Assembly: GCA_027067055.1 (NCBI GenBank)
Contig: JAMOMK010000020.1
Span: 1-52,621 of the forward strand
DNA: 52,621 nt
Direction of reading: 5' to 3'
DNA from: Lysobacterales bacterium
GTDB lineage: Bacteria > Pseudomonadota > Gammaproteobacteria > Xanthomonadales > Marinicellaceae
The notes under the pieces are model-generated. The model was not told where the DNA came from. It did no database searches and saw nothing but the letters and a program-made list of their open reading frames with translations. This document shows positions 1-7,825 of the stretch, in pieces. Both the position numbers and the translations under genes were made by a program. Within the stretch, counting starts at the first letter, position 1, and every line of letters begins with the position of its first letter.

Positions 1-46
1 AAAAAGCCTTGGTTTTTCACTTCAGAGTCATCTCTAAATGGAAACT

Positions 47-403
47 TTAACCCAGCTCTTCTTCTGTTTTATGACTCTGTTGTGTAAGCTTAACTTCACG
101 TCTTTTCTCAAGCGTTTTTCTCACAGAGCGGGTAATTCGCTCAGCGGCACCAGAAATAGCCAAATCGACATTTTCATCATGGTGCGTCACTGCAATCGGT
201 TGCATGCCTCTTATACGGGCTTCCATGGTACAGCGCAAATCATCGTCACCACCTTTGTCGCCGTTCTCATCTGAAATATGTACCTCCACACGTGTCACAT
301 CATCCATAAAGCTATTCAAAGAATCATTCAATAGACCCTTAACATATTGTATTAACAAGTCACCGCCTTTGACGTTATGATCTGTATTAACTTGTATTTG
401 CAT
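47..403 (-). CDS. hpf: Ribosome hibernation promoting factor (HPF/RaiA family)
   Basis: A 118-residue protein of the S30AE (sigma-54 modulation) family. These proteins bind the 30S decoding region in stationary phase and stabilise inactive 70S or 100S ribosomes. The start MQIQVNTDHNV, the central VEVHISDENGDKGG stretch and the C-terminal basic helix (ITRSVRKTLEKRRE) fit the short HPF form with no C-terminal dimerisation domain. In most gammaproteobacteria this gene lies by rpoN and ptsN; those would lie beyond the window edge and cannot be checked. The family is clear. Whether it acts more like HPF or RaiA cannot be decided from the sequence. Confidence 0.85.
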   Translation of the reverse strand: MQIQVNTDHNVKGGDLLIQYVKGLLNDSLNSFMDDVTRVEVHISDENGDKGGDDDLRCTMEARIRGMQPIAVTHHDENVDLAISGAAERITRSVRKTLEKRREVKLTQQSHKTEEELG

Positions 404-564
404 TGCGTATTCCTCTTGTTTTAGTTAATTGTTTTGTCAGATATAATCTAAGGACATAATTTGTTTTTTCAATCCTTTTCGATACAACATATCACAAATA
501 AATAACCCACTATTCTGGCTCGTGCAATAATTCACAGATGACACAGATTAAAAACAAAGTCACC

Positions 565-589
565 GTAGTGGGTCACCCATGTGTGGCCC
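565..589 (+). repeat. GTAG-type REP, CTATGT-loop class
   Basis: GTAG at 565-568 is followed by a hairpin: stem GGGTCAC (570-576), loop CCATGT, stem GTGGCCC (583-589), with one G-U pair. The nearest inverted partner is GGGTCAC-ACATAG-GTGACCC at 1275-1294, where the terminal CTAC has become CTAG. It is the same class as the palindromes at 7786, 22840 and 26568. Confidence 0.6.
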
Positions 590-995
590 TGCGATGTTGA
601 AAAATAGTGAAAGTCGCATATTTATAAACGCCGCTATTTGAAACTAGGAAAACAGGTAAATTCAAACAAAACAAAAGCATAAGGTCAAGATCAAAAGCGT
701 AACGCGCGCAGCGACGCAGAGAACACAGTGAAAATCAAAAGCAAGACTCCTAATTATGCGTAAGATGGGCTCTGCCCATCATAGATGTTAACTCTGACAA
801 TATTTTGTTTTAACTGGAATATGAAAAGAAAAACGCTTGACTGCTTGCTTTATAAATTTATTTTATTCGCTAAATAATTGGCCTGACCACTTCATACTTC
901 ATATGAGTATTCGCATTTCTTTTTTAGTGTTTAACCAATATACTCTTTTACAGAAAAATATCAAATTCACCTATGAGTTTATTCTGACTCATAAT

Positions 996-1082
996 GTAGG
1001 TTGGGGCTGAGCTTGCGAAGCCCAACAGCAGATTATCAGCAGCATTACTTGTTGGGCTTCACTCTGTTCAGCACCAACCTAC
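996..1082. repeat. REPIN-like element with GTAGGTTGG ends
   Basis: GTAGGTTGG at 996-1004 is mirrored by CCAACCTAC at 1074-1082. Each arm also folds on its own: GTTGGGGCT pairs with AGCCCAAC on the left, and GTTGGGCT with AGCACCAAC on the right. Two inverted GTAG-headed palindromes with a short spacer is the standard REPIN architecture. This GTAGGTTGG...GCCCAAC type of repeat is widespread in proteobacterial intergenic DNA. Confidence 0.65.
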
Positions 1083-1409
1083 ACTCTTAAATATCTTTCA
1101 TTAATTCATTGAGGGTAGAAGTCTTTATTATTTATCGCTTTAATAATTGTTTCTTTTAATATTCTTTTGGGTAACTGGATTTAGCCAACCTATTAAAAGT
1201 GTTGACTAAACAGCCTGTAAAGCCAACTACCCGTATGAGTTTGATTTTAATTTTTAGGTTGCTGAATCATCGCAGGGTCACACATAGGTGACCCACTAGG
1301 GTGGTTTTGTTTTAAATCTGCGTTATCTGTGTTCATCTGCGGACAAATGCTTTTAATTTTTAATAAAACATTATAAGAGCAGGCGAGAGACGCCTGCTTT
1401 CTTAATTGC

Positions 1410-1985
1410 TTATGATTTTTTGGTGAATTGTGTCAAGATAACAATGCTTTGACCATTGACTCTGCCAGTAATATGTTCGGCATTGTCAGGCACTAAACCA
1501 ATTTTTCTAACGGCTGTTCCGCGTTTGGCAACCATCGATGTGCCTTTGACAGGTAAATCTTTTATCAACACAACAGTATCACCGCTTTGCAGTGTTACGC
1601 CATTGCTGTCTTTGTGGATTAGGGCCGCATCCTCTTGCTCATCTTCGCCAGTCACTTTTGCCCAGGTCAGGGCATCTTCTTCCAAATACATCATGTCCAG
1701 AGCATCTTGTGCCCAACTTTCAGCATTTAAACGCGACAACATGCGCCAAGACATCACTTGTACAGGCAGGTTCTCGTTCCACATGCTTTCATTTAGACAA
1801 CGCCAATGGTTGCTGTCCATTTCTTGTTCTTTATTGATTTGTGAACGGCATGTTTCACAGGCTAAAATACTCTTATCAAATCCACCATCTAAATCAGGTG
1901 GAATGGCATAGACTTCAAGGTTGTCAGTTGCTCCACACAATTCACACTTGGAATCGGCTCTTTCCATTAAAGCTGCTTTTGTCAT
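1410..1985 (-). CDS. phnA: PhnA-domain zinc-ribbon protein
   Basis: A 191-residue PhnA/YjdM-family protein. The N-terminal zinc ribbon shows as CELC (C14, C17) and CETC (C43, C46). The C-terminal PhnA domain contains GDTVVLIKDLPVKGTS and VKGxSxxAKRGTxVRxI-type sequence. Despite the name, the family is not tied to phosphonate breakdown by the C-P lyase, no phn gene is nearby, and its biochemical role is unsettled. The gene reads away from the divergent acetyltransferase at 2093. Family assignment is firm and function is not. Confidence 0.85.
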   Translation of the reverse strand: MTKAALMERADSKCELCGATDNLEVYAIPPDLDGGFDKSILACETCRSQINKEQEMDSNHWRCLNESMWNENLPVQVMSWRMLSRLNAESWAQDALDMMYLEEDALTWAKVTGEDEQEDAALIHKDSNGVTLQSGDTVVLIKDLPVKGTSMVAKRGTAVRKIGLVPDNAEHITGRVNGQSIVILTQFTKKS

Positions 1986-2047
1986 TTAAATTCTCTAAAT
2001 TTTTAATGAACGGATTTTAGCAGATATGCAAAGCTCAAACAAATAGT

Positions 2048-2081
2048 ATCTTATTTGACCCAAAGCCAAATAAGATATGAT
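2048..2081 (+). promoter_or_regulatory. Promoter with overlapping inverted repeat upstream of the GNAT gene
   Basis: ATCTTATTTG (2048-2057) and CAAATAAGAT (2067-2076) form a perfect 10-bp inverted repeat. A -35-like TTGACC (2055-2060) and a -10-like TATGAT (2076-2081, 15-bp spacer) overlap it, so the repeat could be an operator. The start codon at 2093 lies only 11 nt beyond the -10 box and has no Shine-Dalgarno sequence, so the mRNA may be leaderless. Confidence 0.4.
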
Positions 2082-2092
2082 AAGATTTAGCC

Positions 2093-2527
2093 ATGCAATT
2101 TAGACTTATTGATGCAAAAGATAAAGAATATTTATGGAATACCTATATCCAATCCATGCGACCGCATATCGAAAAAATGTGGGGCTGGGAGATTGATTGG
2201 CAAAAAGCAGATTTTGAAAAGAACTTAGCCAAATACACAACAGCACTAATCACTAGACGTGGTGAAACCATTGGTTATATTCAGTATAATATTGCGAAAA
2301 GGCACGTTTATATCAATATGCTGATACTGGAACCCGCACAACAATCACAAGGCGTTGGTGGTATGGTGCTGAATCATTTGTTCAAAGAATATAAACTGGA
2401 TACATTATCTTTACGCTGTTTTAAAGTGAATACCCGAGCCTTTGATTTTTATCTGCGTCAAGGTTTTGCAGTGATTGAAGAGGATGATAATTTTTATTTG
2501 TTGAAACGATATGAAAAGTTAATATGA
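2093..2527 (+). CDS. GNAT family N-acetyltransferase
   Basis: A 144-residue acetyltransferase of the GCN5 fold. The acetyl-CoA binding segment is LILEPAQQSQGVGGMVLNHL (a Q-x-x-G-x-G/A type loop), and the C-terminal part FKVNTRAFDFYLRQGFAVIEE has the usual N-x-x-A-x-x-x-Y-x-x-x-G-F signature. It overlaps the following ASCH gene by 4 nt (ATGA), so the two are probably co-translated. It is a diverged relative of the protein at 4457, sharing the GW-x(5)-Q start region and the C-F-K-x-N block. The substrate is unknown. Confidence 0.85.
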   Translation: MQFRLIDAKDKEYLWNTYIQSMRPHIEKMWGWEIDWQKADFEKNLAKYTTALITRRGETIGYIQYNIAKRHVYINMLILEPAQQSQGVGGMVLNHLFKEYKLDTLSLRCFKVNTRAFDFYLRQGFAVIEEDDNFYLLKRYEKLI

Positions 2528-3009
2528 ATAAAACCCAACAACAATATATGAATAAATACCTCGATTCACTAAGTTCAGTAGAGCATGAAAGAATAAAAGT
2601 AATTACGGTAGAGTATTTTTGTAACAGCAAAAAAGAAGCTGATGAGTTAGCACAGTTGGTTTTAGATGGAAAGAAAACGGCAACCTGTTCAATGAAATAT
2701 TGGTACGATAATTGTGATGAAATTAAGCCGCAAGTCGGAAATATCATGGTAATCACAGATTTTGAAGGGATACCAATTTGTATCACCCAAACCACCTCTG
2801 TAGAAATAAAACGCTATTGTGATGTTGATGAAGATTTTGCTTATCATGAAGGTGAAGGCGATAGAACACTGAGCTATTGGCAAAAAGCTCATTGGCAGTT
2901 TTTTTCGGAAGAATGCCAACAACAAGGCATCAAACCTTCAAAAGAGATGTTGTTATACCTCGAACGATTTAAAGTAGTCTATCCAAGTGATGCTGTGACA
3001 TCAAAATAA
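2524..3009 (+). CDS. ASCH domain protein
   Basis: A 161-residue ASCH (PUA-like fold) protein. Visible family marks are LVLDGKKTATCSMKYWY, the GDxxVITDFEGIPICITQTTSVEIKRYCDVDEDFAYHEGEGDRTL region (given here in part: DEDFAYHEGEGDRTL) and WQKAHWQFF. ASCH proteins are thought to bind RNA or nucleosides, and some members hydrolyse N4-acetylcytidine. The longer DUF984-type members like this one have no settled role. Its start overlaps the upstream acetyltransferase stop by 4 nt. Pairing of an acetyltransferase with a possible acetyl-nucleoside hydrolase is suggestive but unproven. Confidence 0.8.
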   Translation: MNKTQQQYMNKYLDSLSSVEHERIKVITVEYFCNSKKEADELAQLVLDGKKTATCSMKYWYDNCDEIKPQVGNIMVITDFEGIPICITQTTSVEIKRYCDVDEDFAYHEGEGDRTLSYWQKAHWQFFSEECQQQGIKPSKEMLLYLERFKVVYPSDAVTSK

Positions 3010-3012
3010 CAG

Positions 3013-3099
3013 GTAGGATGCGGCTCCACCCATCGGCAGTGTATCAGATACCCTCGATAATCAATCAGTATTAAATCGGTGGGCATGGCCACACCCTAC
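3013..3099. repeat. REPIN-like element, GTAGGATGCGGC class
   Basis: GTAGGATGCGGC at the left end and GGCCACACCCTAC at the right end (CTAC 3096-3099) are inverted. The inner arms contain CCCATCGG and CGGTGGGC. A second copy at 3900-4258 is about 85 percent identical by eye and is interrupted by an insertion. Confidence 0.65.
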
Positions 3100-3125
3100 G
3101 GGTTGGGAGTTTCAAATATAAAACC

Positions 3126-3219
3126 GTAGGCACAAGGCACTGCCTTGTGCATTTCAAATTTACCACAATTAAAAATAATAAAAAACCCAAACATCGACAA
3201 GGCACTGCCTTGTCGCTAC
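3126..3219. repeat. REPIN-like element, ACAAGGCACTGCCTTGT class
   Basis: GTAG (3126-3129) and CTAC (3216-3219) bracket two near-identical palindromes, GCACAAGG-CACTG-CCTTGTGC (3130-3150) and CGACAAGG-CACTG-CCTTGTCG (3195-3215). The outermost two stem pairs differ between the arms but are complementary within each arm. The element ends nine bases before the toxin stop codon. Confidence 0.65.
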
Positions 3220-3228
3220 GGTAATTTT

Positions 3229-3531
3229 TTAGGTTTGTTCTTTTTCTTCAACAAACTTTTCCCACTTCCTCGATTGATGAAAAACTCGCAGTATTGTTAG
3301 TGAGCTAGACTCGCAATAATAAACCAATGTATAAGATGTGTTGGGTATGACTAGTTCTCGGGTTTCATAAAGTTTTCCAACTTTTCCGAGTAATGGGTTT
3401 TCTTTAAGTAAATTGGCGGATTCAATTATTTGTTTACCAAGTTTATCGGCAGCACTTGGGTTGAATTGGGCGATATAATTTCTAAGCTCGGTTAAATCTG
3501 AAACTGCATCTTGTTCCCAAATTATTTGCAT
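3229..3531 (-). CDS. RelE/ParE-family toxin
   Basis: A 100-residue ParE/RelE-superfamily protein. Family marks are the N-terminal W-E-x-D-A-V-S-D-L-x-x-L-R-x-Y-I helix, ANLLKENPLLGKVG, and the C-terminal TRELVIPNTSYTLVYYC followed by ILRVFHQSRKW. ParE-type members poison gyrase and RelE-type members cleave mRNA; the sequence alone does not decide which. Its start lies inside the end of the antitoxin gene (10-nt overlap), as expected for a co-translated type II pair. A REPIN sits just past its stop. Confidence 0.85.
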   Translation of the reverse strand: MQIIWEQDAVSDLTELRNYIAQFNPSAADKLGKQIIESANLLKENPLLGKVGKLYETRELVIPNTSYTLVYYCESSSLTILRVFHQSRKWEKFVEEKEQT

Positions 3532-3791
3532 TGTGGTGGCTTGCCCTCATTTGGAGTTCCCCAACTTTCTAGCCATTGACTAACTGATTCATGGCTGGCA
3601 AATTTTGCTTCACCACTTTTGACTTTCTTTAGGGTTTTTTCTATGGCTTTTATTTGCCATGATTCATTTTCTATGTATTGCTCAACCGCTTTTCCCATCA
3701 GCCATGCTTTTGACCTTTCAGTGATTTTGGCTAACTTATCTAAATCCACTAAAGTTTCATCTTCTAATCTTATTGATACTGTTTTACTCAT
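3522..3791 (-). CDS. RHH antitoxin (CopG/ParD-like)
   Basis: An 89-residue protein beginning MSKTVSIRLEDETLVDLDKLA, a typical ribbon-helix-helix start. The following KAWLMGKAVEQYIEN helix completes the DNA-binding domain, and the acidic, tryptophan-containing tail (SQWLESWGTP) is the likely toxin-binding part. It precedes and overlaps the ParE-like toxin, so it should neutralise the toxin and repress the shared promoter. Confidence 0.85.
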   Translation of the reverse strand: MSKTVSIRLEDETLVDLDKLAKITERSKAWLMGKAVEQYIENESWQIKAIEKTLKKVKSGEAKFASHESVSQWLESWGTPNEGKPPQCK

Positions 3792-3899
3792 TGTATTTAT
3801 ATGTAGTTGATTGTTTACAATTGAATAATAACATGAATTATCTGGGGAATAAACAGAATTGAGAATTATTTAGCGACACGATAGATTTAAAAAAAATAG

Positions 3900-4258
3900 G
3901 TAGGATGCGGCTACGCCCATCGGCAGTGTATCAGACATCTCGATAATCAATCAGTATTGAATTGGTGGGCAAGCCACGAATGGCACTTACTTAAGAGCTA
4001 ACTCATTGAATATTATCATAATTAATTCGGAAGAACTCGTCATTCCTGCGAAGGCAGGAATCTCCTTGAGTAACTGTGATTCCTTTTATTAGAGCTAACA
4101 CATTGTATTTTAGTGTATTTCAAAACTTAGATTGGAAATGAATTGAATTTTTGAGGTTCCTGCCTTCGCAGGAATGACGGGAGTTTTTGCGAAAAGCCAT
4201 GCATATCAACATGTTTTAGCTTAAGTAAGTGCCATTCGGGCTAGCTACAACACCTTAC
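3900..4258. repeat. REPIN-like element interrupted by a MITE-like insertion
   Basis: The sequence from GTAGGATGCGGC at 3900 to GGTGGGCAAGCC (about 3975) matches the element at 3013-3099. The match resumes after 4238 with caccttacgggttgggag. The intervening 262 bp is a separate element with its own terminal inverted repeats (next entry). The terminal CTAC has decayed to TTAC. Confidence 0.6.
3977..4238. mobile_element. MITE-like element, 18-bp perfect terminal inverted repeats
   Basis: The termini are CGAATGGCACTTACTTAA (3977-3994) and its exact reverse complement (4221-4238), 262 bp overall, too short to code a transposase. Inside are two inverted copies of the dispersed palindrome TTCCTGCGAAGGCAGGAA (about 4039-4065 and 4157-4180) and a near-repeat of agagctaac-cattg. 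It inserted into a pre-existing REPIN, so it is the younger element. No clean target duplication could be read. Confidence 0.6.
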
Positions 4259-4456
4259 GGGTTGGGAGTTGTTGTAACTGCTTTATAATCATACAACAAC
4301 ACAAAGAATAAGCGATTTTTATATTGAATGAAAAATGTTAGAATTAAAAGCCTTACTAACATAAATCTTTCAATTATGAGGATTCAATGCACGACTAACG
4401 GTATTTTTAATAGATATCAGTGTATTGTACACCCTAATAATTGTTAGGTGAAAAAT

Positions 4457-4891
4457 ATGAAAATTGAATTCCTGAAACTAAAAAAAGATGAGTATAGCGA
4501 GACATTTGAAATATTCAAAGCCTATATGAAACCTGTCATTGACGAGGCTTTTGGTTGGGATGAAGAATATCAAAAAAATTACTTTGAGTCTCGTTTAAAA
4601 TTGGAGTGGTTTAGCTGGATTCTTGTGGATGGTGACAAAGTAGGTTTAGTTTGTAATAGGCTTAAACAAAACAGTATTCATATACACTTTCTTGTCATAT
4701 TTACTGAGGTTCAAAGAAGAGGGCTTGCTTCTTCTGTTACGCGAAGATTGCATGATGAAGCGAATAAACAGCAATTAAATTTAACGTTCAGTTGCTTCAA
4801 AAACAATGAGCCAGCATTACAATTATATAAGGGATTGGGTTTTGTTATTAGCTCTGAAGACGAATATTTTTATGATTTTATCAACAGTTGA
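4457..4891 (+). CDS. GNAT family N-acetyltransferase
   Basis: A roughly 144-residue GCN5-fold acetyltransferase. The acetyl-CoA loop is VQRRGLASSVTRRLHDEA (R-R-x-G-x-A) and the C-terminal signature is CFKNNEPALQLYKGLGF. A GTG at 4448 would add three residues, but the AGGTG around it is better placed as the ribosome binding site of the ATG at 4457. It is a relative of the acetyltransferase at 2093. The gene is flanked by repeat-rich DNA. The substrate is unknown. Confidence 0.8.
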   Translation: MKIEFLKLKKDEYSETFEIFKAYMKPVIDEAFGWDEEYQKNYFESRLKLEWFSWILVDGDKVGLVCNRLKQNSIHIHFLVIFTEVQRRGLASSVTRRLHDEANKQQLNLTFSCFKNNEPALQLYKGLGFVISSEDEYFYDFINS

Positions 4892-4973
4892 GTAATCACC
4901 TAAAAAAGCACTCAAACTGACCTCCAACACGTGGCATTTTTGCTTCACAAAATTATAACCACATGTCTGCGGC

Positions 4974-5110
4974 AGCTTAGTGAAGCGTTTCGCTTTTAAA
5001 ACTCTGTGAATCTCCGTGTCTCCTTCGTGAACCTCTGCGTTACTTAATTTCAAACAAAACCACGATACCCAGTGAGATTGCCACGTCGCTTCGCTTCTCG
5101 CAATGACGAG
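4974..5110. repeat. Dispersed-repeat debris downstream of recJ
   Basis: 4980-5044 (ctctgtgaatctccgtgtct and neighbouring sequence) is a dispersed cacagag/ctctgcgtt repeat. 5074-5110 holds the common palindrome that reads CTCGTCATTGCGAG...GCAATCTC on the minus strand. Both lie between the acetyltransferase and the recJ stop, and the second could also help end recJ transcription. No gene is seen in 4892-5131. Confidence 0.5.
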
Positions 5111-5131
5111 TTTTTTCGTTGTTGTATTCAA

Positions 5132-6856
5132 TCAATTCACAATATTCTGTACGATCAATTGTACGCTTCTTCTGCCGCGAAATTCATTGATGTCTAGGCG
5201 GTAGGTGATTTGGTTTTTACCATCTTCGGGTTTGAAGGCATTGGGATGGATGTTGAAGGCGATTGCGCCGATTCTTTTGCTGAAGTCTTGGGTTTGCAGG
5301 GTTAATTTTGTATGACCATGACCGACTTCTTTTTTTTCTATGATATTAAACCAACCATCAAATAATGGAGCAGGGAAGTTTTGTCCCCATGGGCCGTGGT
5401 TTTGTAGGTCTTCGGCAACGGCTAGACAGATATCGACGGAGTCCAGTTCACCATCAGTCTCGATGATGTGCTGGCGTTGTTCTTCAGTGAGGGTCTGGTT
5501 GACATATTCGTTAAAAATATGACGAAATTCTTCATAGTTGCCGCGATTAATGGAAAGCCCTGCTGCCATGGCGTGCCCGCCAAATTTGTGCATGAGTTCT
5601 GGATGGTTTGTTTCGATAGACACTAAGGCATCGCGGATATGAAAACCGGTTATGCTGCGAGCTGAACCTTTAAGAATTTCAGACTCATCATTTTCTGGCG
5701 CAAAAGCTATCACTGGACGGTTGGTTTTTTCTTTGACTTTTGATGCTAATAATCCCACAACCCCTTGGTGCCAGTCCTTGTGGTACAGGCAAATGCCATC
5801 GGGTAGACGTTTAATTTTATCCAGTTCGTTAACGACACTATCGGCAACGCGCTGCATGTCTTTTTGGATTTCTTTGCGTTGGTGATTAATGACATCGAGT
5901 TTGTGTGCCAGTATCATGGCTTGTTGTTCGTCATCGGTGGTCAATAACTCGATGCCAATACTCATGTCTTCTAATCGTCCTGCAGCATTTAAGCGTGGTG
6001 CGATAACAAAGCCAAAGGTTTCGGTGGTGGTCTTGTGGCATTCTTTGTCGGCGACTTTGAGCAAGGCTTTGATGCCTGCAACGGTGCGACCTGCTTTGAT
6101 GCGCTTGATGCCTTCGGTCACTAAAATACGGTTGTTGTCATCCAACCCTACCATGTCAGCAACCGTACCAAGAGCCACAATATCCAGCCATTGGGCTAAA
6201 TTGGGTGCGGTGATATTGTTATCGCTAAAATAATTGGCTTGGGTTAATTGCGCGCGAATTTCTGCCAGTAAGTAAAATACCACGCCCACACCAGCAAGGT
6301 TTTTACTGGGGAACTCGTCACCATTGAGGTTGGGATTAACAATGGCATCGGCATTGGGTAAGACTTCGGCTTGTAAATGGTGGTCGGTAATTATTACTTG
6401 CATGCCTGCATCAATGGCTGCCTGCGTTCCATCAATTGAAGAAATACCATTGTCGACAGTGATAATTAAATCACAATCCATGCCTTGTAAAATTGGTATC
6501 AACTGAGTGCTTAAACCATAGCCAAAATCAAAGCGATTGGGTACGAGAAAATCAATGTTATGGTGATTAAAGCCATGCATAGCGCGCAAACACAATGCCG
6601 TTGCAGTAGCCCCATCGGCATCAAAATCTCCAACAATAACTATTTTTTTATTGGTATTGATGACATCAACGACAATCCCTGCAGCTTTTTGAATATTGGA
6701 TAACTGTCCCGGTTTGTGCAAGTGTTGTAATGTGTGTTCAATCTGTTGGGCATTGTTGATACCGCGTGAGAGGTAAAGACGTTGGATTAAGTCAGAAAAC
6801 CCCAAATTTGATAATGGATTTTCTTCAGGTACGATTCTTCTTTTTATTTTAATCAC
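5132..6856 (-). CDS. recJ: Single-stranded-DNA-specific exonuclease RecJ
   Basis: A 574-residue DHH-family 5'-3' single-strand exonuclease acting in RecF-pathway recombination, mismatch repair and base excision repair. The DHH-domain metal ligands are clear: DFDADG (77-82), TVDNG (133-137), TDHH (157-160) and the NPN block near 174. The DHHA1 region includes KGSARSITGFHIRDAL and FGGHAMAAGLS, and the C-terminal OB-fold part ends in GRRSVQLIVQNIV. Length is typical for the family. It stands alone here, without the dsbC and prfB neighbours known from enterics. The minus-strand start is at the divergent spacer with the acetyltransferase at 7052. Confidence 0.95.
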   Translation of the reverse strand: MIKIKRRIVPEENPLSNLGFSDLIQRLYLSRGINNAQQIEHTLQHLHKPGQLSNIQKAAGIVVDVINTNKKIVIVGDFDADGATATALCLRAMHGFNHHNIDFLVPNRFDFGYGLSTQLIPILQGMDCDLIITVDNGISSIDGTQAAIDAGMQVIITDHHLQAEVLPNADAIVNPNLNGDEFPSKNLAGVGVVFYLLAEIRAQLTQANYFSDNNITAPNLAQWLDIVALGTVADMVGLDDNNRILVTEGIKRIKAGRTVAGIKALLKVADKECHKTTTETFGFVIAPRLNAAGRLEDMSIGIELLTTDDEQQAMILAHKLDVINHQRKEIQKDMQRVADSVVNELDKIKRLPDGICLYHKDWHQGVVGLLASKVKEKTNRPVIAFAPENDESEILKGSARSITGFHIRDALVSIETNHPELMHKFGGHAMAAGLSINRGNYEEFRHIFNEYVNQTLTEEQRQHIIETDGELDSVDICLAVAEDLQNHGPWGQNFPAPLFDGWFNIIEKKEVGHGHTKLTLQTQDFSKRIGAIAFNIHPNAFKPEDGKNQITYRLDINEFRGRRSVQLIVQNIVN

Positions 6857-6930
6857 AAATGGCTCTCTAGTTTACACTAAGATTGATTTAACTTGGATGA
6901 ATGTTTAATTAAATAGTACTATAATAATTA

Positions 6931-7010
6931 TCAACCCTGCAATAATGTGTCTTTGACATGAGAATTTCTTATCTTCCTGAATTACGGTATTATATCGCAG
7001 GGCTAATAGT
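6931..7010. repeat. 80-bp dispersed repeat, copy 1
   Basis: The block caaccctgcaataatgtg followed by tgagaatttctta, cctgaattacggtatta and cgcagggctaatag matches 32992-33073 closely, and its right half matches 48721-48775. AACCCTGC near the left end and GCAGGGCT near the right end are inverted, so the unit is an imperfect palindrome. It lies in the recJ/GNAT divergent spacer and may overlap their promoters. Confidence 0.55.
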
Positions 7011-7051
7011 AAGTATTGTTATTTTTTTATCTGTTATTATAAAGTAATGCC

Positions 7052-7552
7052 ATGAAATTAGTCAAACCATCAAAAAAATACCAAACAAGTTACCTCGGTT
7101 ATATAAAAGAGCTGGGTGATGAAGAGCGTTACCCATTCCCTTTAGACTTTGCTTATGATGATTTTGATGCCCTATTAGAAAAACTTGAAAACTTTGCATT
7201 AGGTAAAAAAATGCCAACAGGGTATGTTGCCAGTACTACTTTGTGGCTTGTTGAAAATGAAGAAATACTTGGAGTGACAAATTTAAGACACAAGTTGAAT
7301 AAACAAATTATGTTTTGTGGTGGTCATATAGGTTTAAGTATTCGACCTTCACAACGTGGTAAAAGTTTAGGTAATAAACTGATGAATCTCTCAATTAAAA
7401 AATTGCATTGTATGGGAGTTAATCAGATTCATATACACTGCTACAAATCAAATCTAAAATCAGCGAAAATTATAATGAATAATGGTGGTGTATTGGATTC
7501 TGAAATTAATGATAAAGAGAAAATAGTTCAAAGGTATATAGTTGAAGACTAA
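7052..7552 (+). CDS. GNAT family N-acetyltransferase (COG3981-like)
   Basis: A 166-residue acetyltransferase. The pattern SYLGYIKELGDEERYPFPLD near the start, STTLWLVENEEILGVTNLRHKLN in the middle and GGHIGLSIRPSQRGKSLGNKL as the acetyl-CoA site (R-P-S-x-R-G-x-x-x-G) match the predicted-acetyltransferase group COG3981. The tail CYKSNLKSAKIIMNNGGVLDSE is also typical. It is not closely related to the two GNATs at 2093 and 4457. The target is unknown. Confidence 0.85.
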   Translation: MKLVKPSKKYQTSYLGYIKELGDEERYPFPLDFAYDDFDALLEKLENFALGKKMPTGYVASTTLWLVENEEILGVTNLRHKLNKQIMFCGGHIGLSIRPSQRGKSLGNKLMNLSIKKLHCMGVNQIHIHCYKSNLKSAKIIMNNGGVLDSEINDKEKIVQRYIVED

Positions 7553-7675
7553 TTAACCATTGCTATTAATGGATTCTACAGAAGGAATCTTTGTAGTTAA
7601 TCACTTTGGTGGTGAGTCTACTTATTTGGAAAAATAATGAGTTGGTGATTGAGCAATGATTTATATTAACTACAC

Positions 7676-7707
7676 AAAAAAACCCAGTTAAAATTAACTG
7701 GGTTTTT
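7676..7707. terminator. Bidirectional intrinsic terminator
   Basis: AAAACCCAGTTAA and TTAACTGGGTTTT form a 13-bp perfect inverted repeat with A- and T-runs on either side, so it works in both directions. It lies downstream of the acetyltransferase and beyond groEL. Confidence 0.75.
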
Positions 7708-7785
7708 AAAATGTGAGAAGACTCAAATTTTAAATTAGATTGGATTAGTAGTTTGTCAGGTTGTTTTACAAAAGAACAAAAATGG

Positions 7786-7810
7786 GTGGACACACAGGTC
7801 CACACTCTAC
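7786..7810 (-). repeat. Single GTAG-type REP, CTATGT-loop class
   Basis: Read on the minus strand this is GTAG-AGT followed by stem GTGGAC, loop CTGTGT and stem GTCCAC. No inverted partner was found close by. Confidence 0.5.
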
Positions 7811-7825
7811 AGAAAATCCAGCCAT

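Larger units (their letters stand above)
404..1409. other. Gene-free 1-kb spacer rich in palindromic repeats
   Basis: No convincing coding frame is present. The stretch holds a GTAG-headed REP at 565-589, the small hairpin GATGGGC-tct-GCCCATC at 764-780, the REPIN at 996-1082, and an inverted partner of the first REP at 1275-1298. Sequence around the two outer REPs also matches in inverted orientation (about 530-597 against 1268-1345, including cacagat and tttaaaacaaa blocks). The sequence near 690-735 (gcgacgcagagaacacag) resembles the cgcagag/cacagag type of dispersed repeat seen again near 4980-5044. Confidence 0.6.

Noticed and set aside
1-46. Terminator of hpf at the window edge
   Set aside because: AAAAAGCCTTGGTTTTT is suggestive but the stem is cut off by the window boundary.
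38-274. Plus-strand frame opposite hpf
   Set aside because: It is the antisense shadow of hpf, with no family match and no ribosome binding site.
404-1409. Hidden small gene or tRNA in the first spacer
   Set aside because: Both strands were read for start-plus-ribosome-site frames and cloverleaf arms; only repeats were found.
1456-1911. 151-codon plus-strand frame
   Set aside because: It lies antisense within phnA, whose zinc ribbon and length are clear.
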